From Pedobacter sp. ASV17 (lineage in GTDB: Bacteria > Bacteroidota > Bacteroidia > Sphingobacteriales > Sphingobacteriaceae), in NCBI RefSeq assembly GCF_016429065.1, contig NZ_JAELTX010000045.1:1-40212 (forward strand): DNA of 40,212 bases, written 5' to 3'. Position numbers and translations under genes: made by a program. The notes beneath the pieces are model-generated. The model made no database searches. It was not told where the DNA came from and saw only the letters and a program-made list of their open reading frames with translations. Position 1 is the stretch's first letter; each line of letters opens with the position of its first letter. Positions 1 to 10,212 of this stretch are shown here, in pieces.

Positions 1-1476
1 GGTGCACTTTATTTAAATGCTAACAGTCCGCAAATGAACAATAATAAATTTATAGGAAATAAAGCGGCCACTAGTGGTGGCGCGGTTTACCTATTTGGGG
101 TAGCTGGAAATTTAGCCAGTCCTGTACTGATCAACAATTTGTTTTATAACAATGAAGCGGCCAGTAACTCTGGCGGCGGTGGTGCCATCTATATTTCTAC
201 CAATGCGGCTCCAGTAATCCATAACACTACTTTTTATGCCAATAAAGCCACTGTATTTAAAGGTGGGGCAATTTACTTAACGGCAGCGGGACAAGCTACC
301 GTATATAATAGCATTTTATACAAAAATCAAGCTACGGATGCCACTACGGTTGATTTTTTAGCGGCTACACCTGCAAACCTTATCGTGAGGTCTTCGATGA
401 CTGATGCTTATGGAACCAATGGAGTAGACGACAATATGGTAGGACAGGATCCAGTTTTCGAAAGTGAAGATCCTAACAATGCTAACTTCTTACGCTTGCA
501 AGATTTTAGCCCAGCCATAGATGCAGGACAAAATAACCTTTTACCTCAAGGTGTTGCTTTTGACTTGGCGGGTAATTCAAGGATTAACAATCTCATTTTA
601 GATTTGGGTGCTTACGAGTTTGATGGTGCCGCTCCAGTTCCACCGTTGCAAGTTTCTATAGATGAAAATTCTCCAAATGGAACTTTCGTTGCCAAACCTA
701 TTTCGAGTTTGCCTGGGGTACTTTCTAACTGGACCATCATGAGTGGTAACGTTAATGATGCCTTTGTAATTAATGCAGCTACAGGAAATATTACCGTTAA
801 TAAAAGTACAGAAGTGGATTATGAAAAGATAAAAAGCTTCAATTTAACCATTAAGGTGTTTAATAATGTAGGCGATGATCAGGTGATGAGGGTCATCATT
901 TCCTTGAACAACCTGATGGAGGATCCGCAAGCACCTATTATTGCCAAAGTAGCCAACGGCGTATTAACTAGCTTCAGACCAAAATTAAGTGGAATAGCAG
1001 AGCCTTTGAGTGTCATTACCATTTATGTAGACAATAAGGAATATCCCGTAACGGCCATGTCTAATGATAAAGGCGAATGGGTTTACACTTTTACAGAGGA
1101 ACTAGCCCCTGGAAAACACACTTTCCATATAGTGGCAAGCAATAGCTTGGGGATAAGTAATCCTAGCCCACAAACCACGGTTACCCTTAAGTTATACAGT
1201 GGTTCAGTAGTAGCCAATAATCTTCTTACTCCCAATGGTGATGGAAAGAACGATTTATGGATTGTTACTGATTTGAGTTTAATGTATCCTAAGAACGAAG
1301 TAATTGTGTACGATAAAACTGGAAAAACAGTATTTAGAAAGGCAAATTATCAGAATGATTGGGACGGAAGCTACAATGGAAGCCCTCTAAACACAGGTAC
1401 CTATTATTACGAAATCAATATTGGAGCTGGTTTAAAGCCAATTAAAGGAACGTTAACCATTTTGAAAGGAAGATAA
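1..1476 (+). CDS. Beta-helix surface protein with cadherin-like and type B T9SS sorting domain (5' partial)
   Basis: The reading frame is open to the left edge, so the true start lies outside; 491 residues are visible. The first 160 or so are short GGA-(V/I)-Y-rich repeats with N-x-x-F-Y-x-N-x-A motifs, typical of right-handed parallel beta-helix or polymorphic outer-membrane repeats. Next comes a choice-of-anchor Q-like end (SPAIDAG, then LAGNSRI, then DLGAYEF), a cadherin-like module ([20 protein letters not shown]), an Ig-like segment, and from about residue 405 a gliding-motility-associated C-terminal domain ([13 protein letters not shown], then [21 protein letters not shown]). That last domain is the type B signal for type IX secretion, so the protein should be exported to the cell surface. 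The PorP/SprF gene directly downstream fits this. The ligand is unknown. Confidence 0.88.
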   Translation, partial: GALYLNANSPQMNNNKFIGNKAATSGGAVYLFGVAGNLASPVLINNLFYNNEAASNSGGGGAIYISTNAAPVIHNTTFYANKATVFKGGAIYLTAAGQATVYNSILYKNQATDATTVDFLAATPANLIVRSSMTDAYGTNGVDDNMVGQDPVFESEDPNNANFLRLQDFSPAIDAGQNNLLPQGVAFDLAGNSRINNLILDLGAYEFDGAAPVPPLQVSIDENSPNGTFVAKPISSLPGVLSNWTIMSGNVNDAFVINAATGNITVNKSTEVDYEKIKSFNLTIKVFNNVGDDQVMRVIISLNNLMEDPQAPIIAKVANGVLTSFRPKLSGIAEPLSVITIYVDNKEYPVTAMSNDKGEWVYTFTEELAPGKHTFHIVASNSLGISNPSPQTTVTLKLYSGSVVANNLLTPNGDGKNDLWIVTDLSLMYPKNEVIVYDKTGKTVFRKANYQNDWDGSYNGSPLNTGTYYYEINIGAGLKPIKGTLTILKGR

Positions 1477-1523
1477 TACGATTAGCTGCTTTAGAATTAA
1501 GGAATTTGCTTAACCAAACAACA

Positions 1524-2408
1524 ATGAAAACTAAACAAACTATATATATCATTATTGCTGCCACCTTATTTTTCGTCTCATCTGAGTTGAAGGCACAAGT
1601 AAGCCCACCAATGTCTATGTACTATTTGAACGAGTATTTATACAACCCAGCTGCGGCAGGAAAGAGACAAGGTTTAAATGTAGGTCTTTCTTATAAAAAT
1701 AACCTAACGGGAAGTAATGGACAAAGTGTTGCCAATACCATTACCATTGATTACGGCTTGGGCAAAAATGGCTTTGGGCTATCGGTAGTTACGGATAAGG
1801 ACGGACTTTTAAATGTCAATAGATTTTCAGCGTCTTATGCCTATAACGTAAAAACTTCAGAAACGGGTAATTTAAGATTTGGATTGTCGGCTGGAGTATC
1901 ATCATTAAAAGTAAACATGAGTGATATCATTGGCGATGGAACGGATTTAATCCCTCAACAGTTTAATGAGCAAGGTTATATTTTTGATGGAGATTTGGGC
2001 GTGAATTATGAAGATGGTAAGCTAAGCCTGAGTGCCGTAGCACCTAATTTGCGTAGTCTAATCTATTCAGAAAACGTGAACGATGGTTATAACTATAGCA
2101 CATTTTATGTTTCTGCAGCCTATCAAGTGTTGGATGGGCCTATAAAATTGACGCCTAAAGTGCTATACCGTGGTCTTGATGGTTACGATAATGTGATTGA
2201 TGTTGGAGTTAACGCCCAATTTGCCGAAGATAAATTTAATCTCTTAGCTTTTTACCACAGCAGTAACAGCTTATCCTTTGGAATGGGCTTTAACATACTT
2301 AAAAAATACCAAATGCAGGCTTCATATTCGTTGCCGATAAATAGTAACCTTAAAAAATACACCTATGGTGGTGTAGAATTAGGCTTAAAAGTTAATCTAT
2401 CTAAATAA
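1524..2408 (+). CDS. PorP/SprF family type IX secretion outer-membrane protein
   Basis: A 294-residue outer-membrane beta-barrel protein of the PorP/SprF family. In T9SS systems these proteins work with type B cargo such as SprB and help with its export or surface attachment. A signal peptide spans residues 1-25 and ends LKAQ. The family hallmark [17 protein letters not shown] follows directly, and the rest is alternating beta-strand sequence. I chose the ATG at 1524 rather than a TTG at 1506 because it puts the lysine-rich signal-peptide start first. It lies 47 bases after the type B cargo gene, so the two are probably co-transcribed and functionally paired. A terminator follows at 2418-2453. 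Confidence 0.88.
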   Translation: MKTKQTIYIIIAATLFFVSSELKAQVSPPMSMYYLNEYLYNPAAAGKRQGLNVGLSYKNNLTGSNGQSVANTITIDYGLGKNGFGLSVVTDKDGLLNVNRFSASYAYNVKTSETGNLRFGLSAGVSSLKVNMSDIIGDGTDLIPQQFNEQGYIFDGDLGVNYEDGKLSLSAVAPNLRSLIYSENVNDGYNYSTFYVSAAYQVLDGPIKLTPKVLYRGLDGYDNVIDVGVNAQFAEDKFNLLAFYHSSNSLSFGMGFNILKKYQMQASYSLPINSNLKKYTYGGVELGLKVNLSK

Positions 2409-2417
2409 AAAGCTCTA

Positions 2418-2453
2418 AGGAGGGCCTCGTTTTTGAGAGGTTCTCCTTTTTTT
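2418..2453 (+). terminator. Intrinsic terminator after porP/sprF-like gene
   Basis: An 11-bp stem pairs AGGAGGGCCTC (2418-2428) with GAGGTTCTCCT (2437-2447), using two G-U pairs, around an 8-base loop. It is followed by a run of seven T (2447-2453). It sits ten bases after the stop codon and closes the T9SS pair. Confidence 0.85.
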
Positions 2454-2538
2454 GTGAAAACAATTTGAGTAGTCAGAGAAAATCTGTCTGCTTTTTTGCG
2501 TTTTTATCAAAAAAGTTATATAAGTAAAACAAAAATGT

Positions 2539-2569
2539 TTTGGATACTGAATAAGGATTGCTAATTTTA
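2539..2569 (+). promoter_or_regulatory. Putative promoter for the ECF sigma gene
   Basis: TTTG at 2539-2542 and TAATTTTA at 2562-2569 are 19 bases apart, close to the Bacteroidota consensus TTTG / TAnnTTTG. The final G of the -7 box is missing, so this is tentative. It lies about 65 bases before the start codon. Confidence 0.4.
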
Positions 2570-2634
2570 TAATAACCTAAACCACAAACTAGCTGATTAA
2601 CTTCCCAAAGTGCGTCAGTTCATATTTTACTTTA

Positions 2635-3228
2635 ATGGCCTTGTACGATTTAACAGCAGAGAAGCTATTGTTAAAGGAAATCTATGATGGAAATTCTTTG
2701 GCATTTAACAAAATGTTCAGCCTTTATCGGGGCAAAATTTTGGCTTTTGTAGATTCCTTTGTCCATAGCAAGGCCGATGCAGAGGAGATAGTACAGGAAA
2801 CTTTTCTGGTCATCTGGCAAAATCGCGAAAAGCTGCTTTCCATCGAACATCCACGTAACTACATTTACACCATCGCCCGCAATAAAACCTACGATTATCT
2901 CAATAAAGTAAGCAGAACGGAAAAGACCATTAGCAATGCTTGGATCAATACTTCGGTGAGTTTAAACAATATCGAAGACCAGATGAATCTCAAAGAAAGC
3001 GTTTTTTTAATCAATAAAGTTTTACAGACCCTTTCGCTACAAAAGCAGGAAATTTTTAACATGAGCCGTAACCAACACATGAGCCACGAAGAGATTGCTC
3101 AAGCGGTTGGACTTTCCAAAAGTCGCGTTAAAAATGTGATTGTAGAAGTACTCAAGCATCTCAAATACCATATTTCAAAACATCATATCGTGGTATCTCT
3201 GCTATTACTCTGGAAGTTATTTTTCTAA
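2635..3228 (+). CDS. ECF RNA polymerase sigma-70 factor (FecI-like, Bacteroidetes expansion family)
   Basis: A 197-residue extracytoplasmic-function sigma factor. Region 2 is seen at about residues 25-90 (ADAEEIVQETFLVIWQNRE, then HPRNYIYTIARNKTYDYL) and region 4 at about 125-180 (LSLQKQEIFNMSR, HEEIAQAVGLSKSRVKNVI), which is the helix-turn-helix that reads the -35 element. The C-terminus ends in a short hydrophobic tail (VVSLLLLWKLFF), common in FecI-like factors of this phylum. It should be held by the FecR-like protein encoded at 5432 and released on a signal from the SusC transducer at 6748. Unusually, a surface-protein gene lies between it and fecR. The ATG at 2635 is the first in frame. 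Confidence 0.92.
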   Translation: MALYDLTAEKLLLKEIYDGNSLAFNKMFSLYRGKILAFVDSFVHSKADAEEIVQETFLVIWQNREKLLSIEHPRNYIYTIARNKTYDYLNKVSRTEKTISNAWINTSVSLNNIEDQMNLKESVFLINKVLQTLSLQKQEIFNMSRNQHMSHEEIAQAVGLSKSRVKNVIVEVLKHLKYHISKHHIVVSLLLLWKLFF

Positions 3229-3300
3229 AATTCCATGGTTTTTTGGCCTGTTTTGCTCATCAATCATACGGTTCAATAATTTTTTTTCAAAAAATTGGTT

Positions 3301-3320
3301 TTTAACGGTCCATCGTTAAA
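3301..3320. repeat. Short inverted repeat upstream of the beta-helix gene
   Basis: TTTAACG (3301-3307) and CGTTAAA (3314-3320) form a perfect 7-bp dyad around GTCCAT, in the gap between the sigma gene and the surface-protein gene. It could be an operator, an mRNA hairpin or part of a sigma-dependent promoter region. No U-run follows, so it is not a standard terminator. Confidence 0.4.
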
Positions 3321-3366
3321 GGTTGGCAGTCTATATAGGACAAACAACAAACCTAACCAACAATTT

Positions 3367-5409
3367 ATGAAGAAATTTTACTTACTACTCCTTATTGCAT
3401 TAAGTTATCATTCTCTTTCTGCACAAACAATCCGTTATGTTACCGCTGGTGGTACTGGCAATGGTACAAGCTGGGTAAATGCTTCTGGCGATTTGCAGCT
3501 AATGATAGATGAGTTGGCTGCTCTTGATGGAACTACTTTTCCTAACCGTGAGGTATGGGTAAGTGCTGGTACTTATTTGCCAAATCGTAGAGCAGATGCT
3601 ACGGGAACAATCACACTTAATGATCGACGTAATTCATTTGTGATGAAAGCCGGAGTTAAAATTTATGGTGGTTTTGCTGTAGGGCAAACTTCAATAGCCA
3701 CCAGAGATTTTGTGGCAAACCCGTCAGTATTGAGCGGTAACATAGGTAGCACGGCTATCGATACCGATAATGCTTACCATGTGGTGATCGCCGCAAATGA
3801 TATGACTGGGGCAGCCTTGGATGGTTTTACCGTTACCAAAGGCTATGCAACAGGTACAGGTGTTAACAGCACGGCTCCCAGTAATGCAGCTACCGTAACC
3901 GTAAATACTCGTAGTATTCCTAGTTCTAGGGCGGCGGGGATCATTTTGTATTATGCTAACAATGCTACATTTTCTAATTTAAAAATAGAGGATAACTATA
4001 ACAGCTCGTCAGATCAGAGTTCTGGAGCGGTTTATATTTTTTACAGTGGATCACTGTCATTTACTAACGTTGAATTTAAAAATAATACCTGCGCCAACAA
4101 CAATGGCGGCGCGATATATAGTTTTGGATCAACGACATTAGGTATCGTGAGTGCCACATTTAAGAACGTTTCTTTTATGCAAAATGCAGCAGGTGCAGCA
4201 GGAGGAGCCATTTATGCTTCTAGTTTGAGCAAGTTAAACTTCTTTAACTGTAGGTTTAATGACAATAGCTCAACGGGTAATGGAGGTGCAGTGTTTTCGG
4301 CTGGTGTTACAACAGCTGGAGAACAAAATGAAATTAAAGTGCTCAATTCGGTATTTTCCAGTAATGAGTCAAATGGTACAGTGGGAGGAAGTGCCTTTTT
4401 CAATTCATCAGGCTCTATCCTATCTATTTCAAATGCTACTTTTTATGCAAATGAAGTTAAAGCGGGAACAAGTGGAGGTGCGTTGCACATCGCTAATTCA
4501 GCCTCATCAAGTGCTAAGTTATATAACAGCATTTTTAACTCAAATACTGCCGTAATTGGAAATGGCGATATCTTTAGGAATACCGCTACTTTCAGTATAA
4601 AAAATACACTTAGCCAAGTTTACGGCACTAATGGTGTAGATGGAAATATCGTAAATCCTTTACCCGCTTCGCTATTTGCCAGTACCGTTTCAACAGACCC
4701 AAATTTTTTGAATTTAATAGAAGGTGCTGCGACAGAAAAAGGAAGCCAAGTTTTGTATAATGAGATTGGGGACATTAATGTTGATACGGACTTAGCAGGA
4801 AATCTTCGCCTTAAACATAGTGAGATTGATTTAGGAGCTTATGAATATCAAGGAACTTTGCCTGTAAGTCTAATCTCGTACATCGCAACTAAAAATGGTT
4901 CAACCGCTTTATTAACTTGGAAAACAGCTAGTGAACAAAACAACCAAAAATTTGTGATCGAAAGAGGTACTTCTGCGAGCAATTTTACCTTCTTTAAAGA
5001 ACTTGCTGGAGCAGGCAATAGTACTGCTGCTTTGAGCTATTCTGTAACAGATTACACACCACTGGTAGGCACTAACTATTATCGCCTAACACAATACGAT
5101 CATAATGGTACGCCAACAATTTTAGGAGTTGAGGCTGTAACTTTTGGACTAAATCCAGAAAAAACCACCATATATCCTAACCCAGCCAAAGCTTATATTT
5201 GGATAGATCCATCTTCATCAAATGAGATCACTTCTCTAAATCTAATATCTTTGACAGGAAAAACCATATTAACCAATAACTACGCTCAAACAGCAGCACA
5301 AGGAAATGTAAAGTTGGATTTAGCCAACATACCTGCTGGTACTTACATCTTGTGGATCAACAAAGGCAAGCCTAATGCAGAAAAGCAGAAATTATTGGTT
5401 GTGAAATAA
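3367..5409 (+). CDS. Right-handed beta-helix surface protein with type A T9SS sorting domain
   Basis: A 680-residue exported protein. A signal peptide (MKKFYLLLLIALSYHSLSAQ) starts at the ATG at 3367; an upstream TTG in frame would put 24 hydrophilic residues before it and is less likely. Residues 20-500 or so carry GGA-(I/V)-Y-rich beta-helix repeats, ending in a choice-of-anchor Q-like pattern (DLAGNLRLKHSEIDLGAYEY). A fibronectin-like module follows (LPVSLISYIATKNG, WKTASEQNNQKFVIERG), then a type A Por-secretion sorting domain over residues 601-680 (TIYPNPAKAYIW to LANIPAGTYILWI). It resembles the protein encoded at 1-1476 (shared YGTNGVD segment) but has a different export signal. It lies inside a sigma/anti-sigma/SusCD locus, so it may be a surface partner for the same substrate. 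Confidence 0.88.
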   Translation: MKKFYLLLLIALSYHSLSAQTIRYVTAGGTGNGTSWVNASGDLQLMIDELAALDGTTFPNREVWVSAGTYLPNRRADATGTITLNDRRNSFVMKAGVKIYGGFAVGQTSIATRDFVANPSVLSGNIGSTAIDTDNAYHVVIAANDMTGAALDGFTVTKGYATGTGVNSTAPSNAATVTVNTRSIPSSRAAGIILYYANNATFSNLKIEDNYNSSSDQSSGAVYIFYSGSLSFTNVEFKNNTCANNNGGAIYSFGSTTLGIVSATFKNVSFMQNAAGAAGGAIYASSLSKLNFFNCRFNDNSSTGNGGAVFSAGVTTAGEQNEIKVLNSVFSSNESNGTVGGSAFFNSSGSILSISNATFYANEVKAGTSGGALHIANSASSSAKLYNSIFNSNTAVIGNGDIFRNTATFSIKNTLSQVYGTNGVDGNIVNPLPASLFASTVSTDPNFLNLIEGAATEKGSQVLYNEIGDINVDTDLAGNLRLKHSEIDLGAYEYQGTLPVSLISYIATKNGSTALLTWKTASEQNNQKFVIERGTSASNFTFFKELAGAGNSTAALSYSVTDYTPLVGTNYYRLTQYDHNGTPTILGVEAVTFGLNPEKTTIYPNPAKAYIWIDPSSSNEITSLNLISLTGKTILTNNYAQTAAQGNVKLDLANIPAGTYILWINKGKPNAEKQKLLVVK

Positions 5410-5431
5410 ATTAACGACAATAATTGTAAAC

Positions 5432-6634
5432 ATGAACAATCAAACGCATCAGATGACACCAGAGGCAAACGACCGATTAAACGAACTTTTCCAAAAGTAT
5501 GTAGATAAAAGCATTACTGAAGAAGAGTACGTGGAACTGTTTGCTTATATCAATAATCCAGAAACGAAAGAGCAAGTACTTGCCTTTATGGATGAACACA
5601 ATAAAAAAGTGCAATCTGATGTGTTGGTGCATGAAATAGATTGGGATAGCATGTACGGCAACATTACCGGCCCAAAAAAGTCGGATGGTCGTAAGCGCCC
5701 TTCTTTTTGGAAATATGCGGCAGCCGCGGCCTTATTCGTACTTGGAAGCTTTGCACTTTACTACGCAAGCCAAAATAATATTGGCAAAAAAGCGCCTTTA
5801 GCCTATCATAACGATGTTTTGCCTGGTGGCGATAAGGCGATATTGACCCTTGCAGATGGTTCTACCATTACCTTGGACAATAGTACTGGTGGAAAATTAG
5901 CTACTCAAGGAGATATTTCTATCGAAAAGGATGCTAAAGGCCAAATTATTTATTTGGTGAAAGGTAGTAGCGAAAACGAAACTCAAAAAATCAACACCTT
6001 GGCCACTCCAGCAGGAGGGAAGTTTAGCGTGGTTTTATCTGATGGCAGTAAAGTATGGCTCAACGCCTCGTCGTCCATCAAATTTCCTGTAGCTTTTGAC
6101 AAGGAGTCTCGCAAAGTAGAAATTAAGGGGGAAGCTTACTTCGAAATAGAGAAAGACCAAAAAAGACCATTTTATGTGGTGAATGGCAGTGCCGAAATTA
6201 AAGTGCTGGGCACTCATTTCAACGTAATGGCTTACCCAGACGAATACCGCTCGGAGCTTACCTTATTAGAAGGATCTGTACAATTCAGTAAACATGGTCA
6301 TTCGGAATTGCTAACTCCGGGAAAACAAATTTTATATACCGAAAGCAGTGAAGATACTAAGCAACGTTTGGCAAATATCGAAGAAGTGATGGCTTGGAAA
6401 AATGATTTGTTCGTATTCAATAATACCAATATCGATGAGATCATGAAAGAATTAATGAGGTGGTACAATGTGAAAGTAAAATACGAAGGCGAAAAACCAG
6501 ATATTTCTTTTACGGGTGTCATTCCAAGAAATGCCAATGTCTCAAACGTGTTAAAAGCTCTTGAGCTTACTGGTGATGTAGTTTTTGGAGTAGAAAATAA
6601 TGTAATTACCTGTCAAAAGAAGATGACGAAATAG
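5432..6634 (+). CDS. FecR family anti-sigma factor with C-terminal DUF4974-type domain
   Basis: A 400-residue inner-membrane anti-sigma regulator. The cytoplasmic N-terminus (residues 1-88; LFQKYVDKSITEEEY) would bind the ECF sigma factor. One membrane helix spans about residues 93-111. The periplasmic FecR domain follows (PAGGKFSVVLSDGSKVWLNA, then EIKGEAYFEIEKD, then IKVLGTHFNVMAYPD). The C-terminal secretin-like domain contains WKNDLFVFNNTNIDEIMKEL and would contact the STN domain of the SusC protein. It is 22 bases after the beta-helix gene and 113 bases before susC, consistent with one operon. Together with the sigma factor and SusC it makes a complete trans-envelope signalling set. Confidence 0.93.
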   Translation: MNNQTHQMTPEANDRLNELFQKYVDKSITEEEYVELFAYINNPETKEQVLAFMDEHNKKVQSDVLVHEIDWDSMYGNITGPKKSDGRKRPSFWKYAAAAALFVLGSFALYYASQNNIGKKAPLAYHNDVLPGGDKAILTLADGSTITLDNSTGGKLATQGDISIEKDAKGQIIYLVKGSSENETQKINTLATPAGGKFSVVLSDGSKVWLNASSSIKFPVAFDKESRKVEIKGEAYFEIEKDQKRPFYVVNGSAEIKVLGTHFNVMAYPDEYRSELTLLEGSVQFSKHGHSELLTPGKQILYTESSEDTKQRLANIEEVMAWKNDLFVFNNTNIDEIMKELMRWYNVKVKYEGEKPDISFTGVIPRNANVSNVLKALELTGDVVFGVENNVITCQKKMTK

Positions 6635-6654
6635 AAATAACAGAGGCAAAAAGA

Positions 6655-6682
6655 GCTTTTCCCGGCGGCAACCGAGAAAAGC
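6655..6682 (+). promoter_or_regulatory. Stem-loop between fecR and susC
   Basis: GCTTTTC (6655-6661) pairs with GAAAAGC (6676-6682); inside a single mismatch, CGG pairs with CCG. No U-run follows. It may act as an RNA processing or attenuation element that sets the ratio of regulator to transporter. Confidence 0.45.
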
Positions 6683-6747
6683 AACGGGCCAAACAAATAA
6701 TAAACTAGAACGAACACTATTTATTCAAATCCCTTATATACAAATGT

Positions 6748-9700
6748 ATGAAAGAAAAAATACATTGTAGATTGTCGTGCGCTATTTTTAGCAGCGATTT
6801 TTCGACCAAACAAAACCAACTATTTAAAAAAGCCTTACTGGTTATGAGAATCATTGCCGTAATTGTGTTTGTTTTTAGTTTACATGTAAGTGCCAAAACC
6901 CTAGGGCAAAACGTAAGCATTAAAAAACAAAACATCACCTTAAAAGAAGTATTTAAGGAGCTGAGGTCGCAAACGGGCTACTACTTTATTTACAACAGTA
7001 AAGAAGTATCCGACGACAGAAAAGTCTCTGCAAATTTTTCAAATGCACCCATTGATGTGGTGTTGAGCTCGGTATTGAAAGGGATGTCGTTGAGTTATAC
7101 CATCGACGAGAAAATCATCTCTTTGAAACCATCCATACAGAGCCATGAAACAACATCTGTGGGCGTTGCTGTACAACAGGACCGTACCATTACAGGTAAC
7201 ATTACCGACGCCGAAGACGGAATTCCCTTGTTGGGTGTTTCCATAAGGGTTAAAGGCTCTACGGTAGGAACAATGACCAATGGCGATGGAAATTTCTCTA
7301 TCAACGTAAAAGCCAATGATAAAGTTTTAGTGTTAAGCTACATTGGTTACGTAACCAAGGAGATTACATTAACCGCACTGAATAAATATGAAATTGCCTT
7401 AACTAAAGATAGCAAGCAACTGGATGAAGTAGTGATTGCTTTTGGTACCACTACCAGAAACGAACTGACCAACTCTGTCACTAAAATTTCGGCAAAAGAT
7501 ATTGAACAAAGACCAATTAGTAACCTTAACGCAGCGATTGTAGGTGCTTCACCAGGAGTTCAAACTACAGCGGGTAACGGTCAGCCAGGAGAGGGACCAG
7601 ATATTCGTATCAGAGGTTTTGGTTCGGTAACTGGAGATAATGCACCACTTTACATTTTGGATGGTGCACCATACGAAGGCGTCATCAGCAACATCAATCC
7701 AGAGGATATTGATAATATCTCTATTCTAAAAGATGCTTCGGCTACAGCCTTGTATGGTTCAAGAGCTGCTAATGGTGTAGTATTGATTACGACTAAAAGA
7801 GGGATTAATAATGGGAAAAGTAACATTACAGCCAAACTTACCCATGCGTTCTCAGAAAGAGGGCTTCCTAATTATGAAACTTTAGATGCCTACCAATATT
7901 TTCCCGTAGTTTGGGAAGCTTTAAAAAATGGAACTTCAGGTAGTGCTGCTGGTGCTACTAACGATTTAAAAAATTATGTGGGATGGAACCCATTCAATGT
8001 GGCAGATGACGAAATTGTGTTGCAAAATGGATTGATTAATCCTAACGCCAGATTACTTTACCCAGATGATGTTCGATTTAAAAATGAGTTAGAGAGAGTA
8101 GGAATGAGAACCGATTTGTCGCTTTCTTTAAGTGGCGGTGCTGGTAAAACAGATCATTATGTGTCTTTAAATTATTTGGATGAAAATGGTTACGTAATTG
8201 GTTCGGATTTTAAACGTTTTTCTGGTAGGTTAAGGGTTAATTCTAACCCCATGAGCTGGTTGAAGTTTGGTTTAAATTTATTTGGAACCTACACCAAGTC
8301 CGATCAGGCGAATGAAAGCAGTGGAATTAATGAGAACCCATTTTATATTGACCTTATTCTGGCCCCAATTTATCCGGTTTTTAAACATAATGCTATCACT
8401 GGCGCTTATATTCTCGATGCAAATGGCAATAAAATATACGATCCAGGAGATTACAGGCCGCTGTTTACCGGAAGAAACGTGGTTTACGAAACTTTATATA
8501 ACGTAAACCAAGTAAGAAGAAATTCATTAAATGGTGTGGCCAATGTGGAGGCAAATTTCTGGAAGGATTTCAAATTTACTTCCACCTTTAGCTTTAACCT
8601 TGGAAACTATCGTAGCAACGTTTATGATAACAGTGTAATGGGCGATGCTGTAGGTGTGGGAAGAACCACCAGAACCAATACCTTAACCACCTACTTAAAC
8701 TTTAACCAACTTTTAACTTGGAGTAAAACCATTGATAAGCACAAAATTAGTGTATTGGTTGGCCACGAAAATTACCTGAATTATTACGATTACCTTTCGG
8801 GTTCTCGACGTAGCGAAGGAATTTCGGGATTGCCTGTATTGGACAACATGACCACCACTACCGCTTTGAGTTCTTATGATAGAGATTATAAAACCGAAGG
8901 TTACCTTTCTAAAATAGACTATAGCTATAAAGGACGTTACCTATTCTCTGGATCATTCAGAAGAGATGGTTCTTCAAGGTTTTCTCAAAAAAGCAGATGG
9001 GGTAACTTCTGGTCGGTAAGTGGCGCTTATAACATTGATAGGGAGCCGTTCTTCAAGGTAAAATGGGTAAATACCCTTAAAATTAGAGCTTCCTATGGTG
9101 AGGTGGGTAATGACCGTACAGGTAGTTACTTTACCTATCAACGCTTATATGATTTGGGTTACAACAACGGAACCGAGCCAGGAGCGTTGCTTACTCAAGG
9201 AGGAAATCAAAATTTAGTTTGGGAATCTAACCAAAATGCCGATGTGGCGGTAGAGTTTTCAGTACTTAAAAATAGATTGGGTGGTACTGTGGAAGCTTTT
9301 CGTCGTCAGTCTAGCAACCTATTGTTTGCCGTAACACTACCCTTAACCTCTGGCTTGCTTACTTACAACGATAACTTTGGAAGTATGCGCAACGAAGGGA
9401 TAGAGATACAGCTAAACGGTGTGCCCATTAAAACCAAAAGCTTTAAATGGGGTGTTGATGTCAACTGGAGCACCTTTAAAAATAAAATTCTTTCGCTTCC
9501 ATCATCTTACGAAGGCAGGGTGAGTGGTACCAAAAAATATGAAACAGGAAAATCGCTATACGAGTTTTGGTTAAGAGACTGGGTAGCAGTTGATCCGCAA
9601 ACAGGTAGTAATTTGTACGTGCCTGTTGATCCGAAGGTATCTGCAGCGACTTATAACGGTCAAACGTATACCACGTCTATCACCAATGCTGCTTATTATT

Positions 9701-10200
9701 ATGCAGGTAGTGCTATTCCTGATTTCTTTGGTAGTATCAATAATACTTTTACTTATAAAAATTGGTCATTGCAAGCATTGATGATCTATCAGGTAGGAGG
9801 TTACACCTTTGATAATGATTATCGTTCTTTAATGTTTAGGGGCGGGACCACTACCAACGGTAGAGCACTACACGTAGACATGTTAAAACGTTGGCAAAAG
9901 CCAGGTGACATAACAGACATCCCAGCTTTAAGTACTACAACTACCATTTCAGATACGGATCGTTGGTTAACAAAATCTGATTACCTGAATTTACGTACGG
10001 TTTCTGTTACCTACAATTTCCCTAAAAAGTTATTGAGTAGGTTAAAGCTTACCAATGTTAAAGCTTATGTAAATGGCGAAAATTTATTTATTACCTCTGC
10101 GAGAAAAGGGATGGATCCAACGCAAACCTATACTGGGGATGCCGAATATACCTACGCACCTTCTCGTATTGTGAGTTTTGGTCTTAACGTAACATTATAG
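6748..10200 (+). CDS. SusC/RagA family TonB-dependent transducer with STN domain
   Basis: An 1150-residue outer-membrane TonB-dependent importer. The domain order is: hydrophobic signal segment at about 30-50; STN domain at about 57-128 (NITLKEVFKELRSQTGYYFIY), which passes the ligand-bound state to FecR; carboxypeptidase-D regulatory-like domain at about 146-218 (GNITDAEDGIPLLGVSIRVKG); DEVVIAFGT at about 226-234; plug at about 235-350 (IRIRGFGS, PLYILDGAPY, ILKDASATALYGSRAANGVVLITT); then the 22-strand barrel to the C-terminus (SFGLNVTL). The annotated ATG gives a 30-residue N-terminal extension, usual in this family; an internal ATG at 6844 would start directly at the signal peptide. susD follows within 13 bases. 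The substrate cannot be read from the sequence. Confidence 0.96.
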   Translation: MKEKIHCRLSCAIFSSDFSTKQNQLFKKALLVMRIIAVIVFVFSLHVSAKTLGQNVSIKKQNITLKEVFKELRSQTGYYFIYNSKEVSDDRKVSANFSNAPIDVVLSSVLKGMSLSYTIDEKIISLKPSIQSHETTSVGVAVQQDRTITGNITDAEDGIPLLGVSIRVKGSTVGTMTNGDGNFSINVKANDKVLVLSYIGYVTKEITLTALNKYEIALTKDSKQLDEVVIAFGTTTRNELTNSVTKISAKDIEQRPISNLNAAIVGASPGVQTTAGNGQPGEGPDIRIRGFGSVTGDNAPLYILDGAPYEGVISNINPEDIDNISILKDASATALYGSRAANGVVLITTKRGINNGKSNITAKLTHAFSERGLPNYETLDAYQYFPVVWEALKNGTSGSAAGATNDLKNYVGWNPFNVADDEIVLQNGLINPNARLLYPDDVRFKNELERVGMRTDLSLSLSGGAGKTDHYVSLNYLDENGYVIGSDFKRFSGRLRVNSNPMSWLKFGLNLFGTYTKSDQANESSGINENPFYIDLILAPIYPVFKHNAITGAYILDANGNKIYDPGDYRPLFTGRNVVYETLYNVNQVRRNSLNGVANVEANFWKDFKFTSTFSFNLGNYRSNVYDNSVMGDAVGVGRTTRTNTLTTYLNFNQLLTWSKTIDKHKISVLVGHENYLNYYDYLSGSRRSEGISGLPVLDNMTTTTALSSYDRDYKTEGYLSKIDYSYKGRYLFSGSFRRDGSSRFSQKSRWGNFWSVSGAYNIDREPFFKVKWVNTLKIRASYGEVGNDRTGSYFTYQRLYDLGYNNGTEPGALLTQGGNQNLVWESNQNADVAVEFSVLKNRLGGTVEAFRRQSSNLLFAVTLPLTSGLLTYNDNFGSMRNEGIEIQLNGVPIKTKSFKWGVDVNWSTFKNKILSLPSSYEGRVSGTKKYETGKSLYEFWLRDWVAVDPQTGSNLYVPVDPKVSAATYNGQTYTTSITNAAYYYAGSAIPDFFGSINNTFTYKNWSLQALMIYQVGGYTFDNDYRSLMFRGGTTTNGRALHVDMLKRWQKPGDITDIPALSTTTTISDTDRWLTKSDYLNLRTVSVTYNFPKKLLSRLKLTNVKAYVNGENLFITSARKGMDPTQTYTGDAEYTYAPSRIVSFGLNVTL

Positions 10201-10212
10201 AATTTGTCAATA

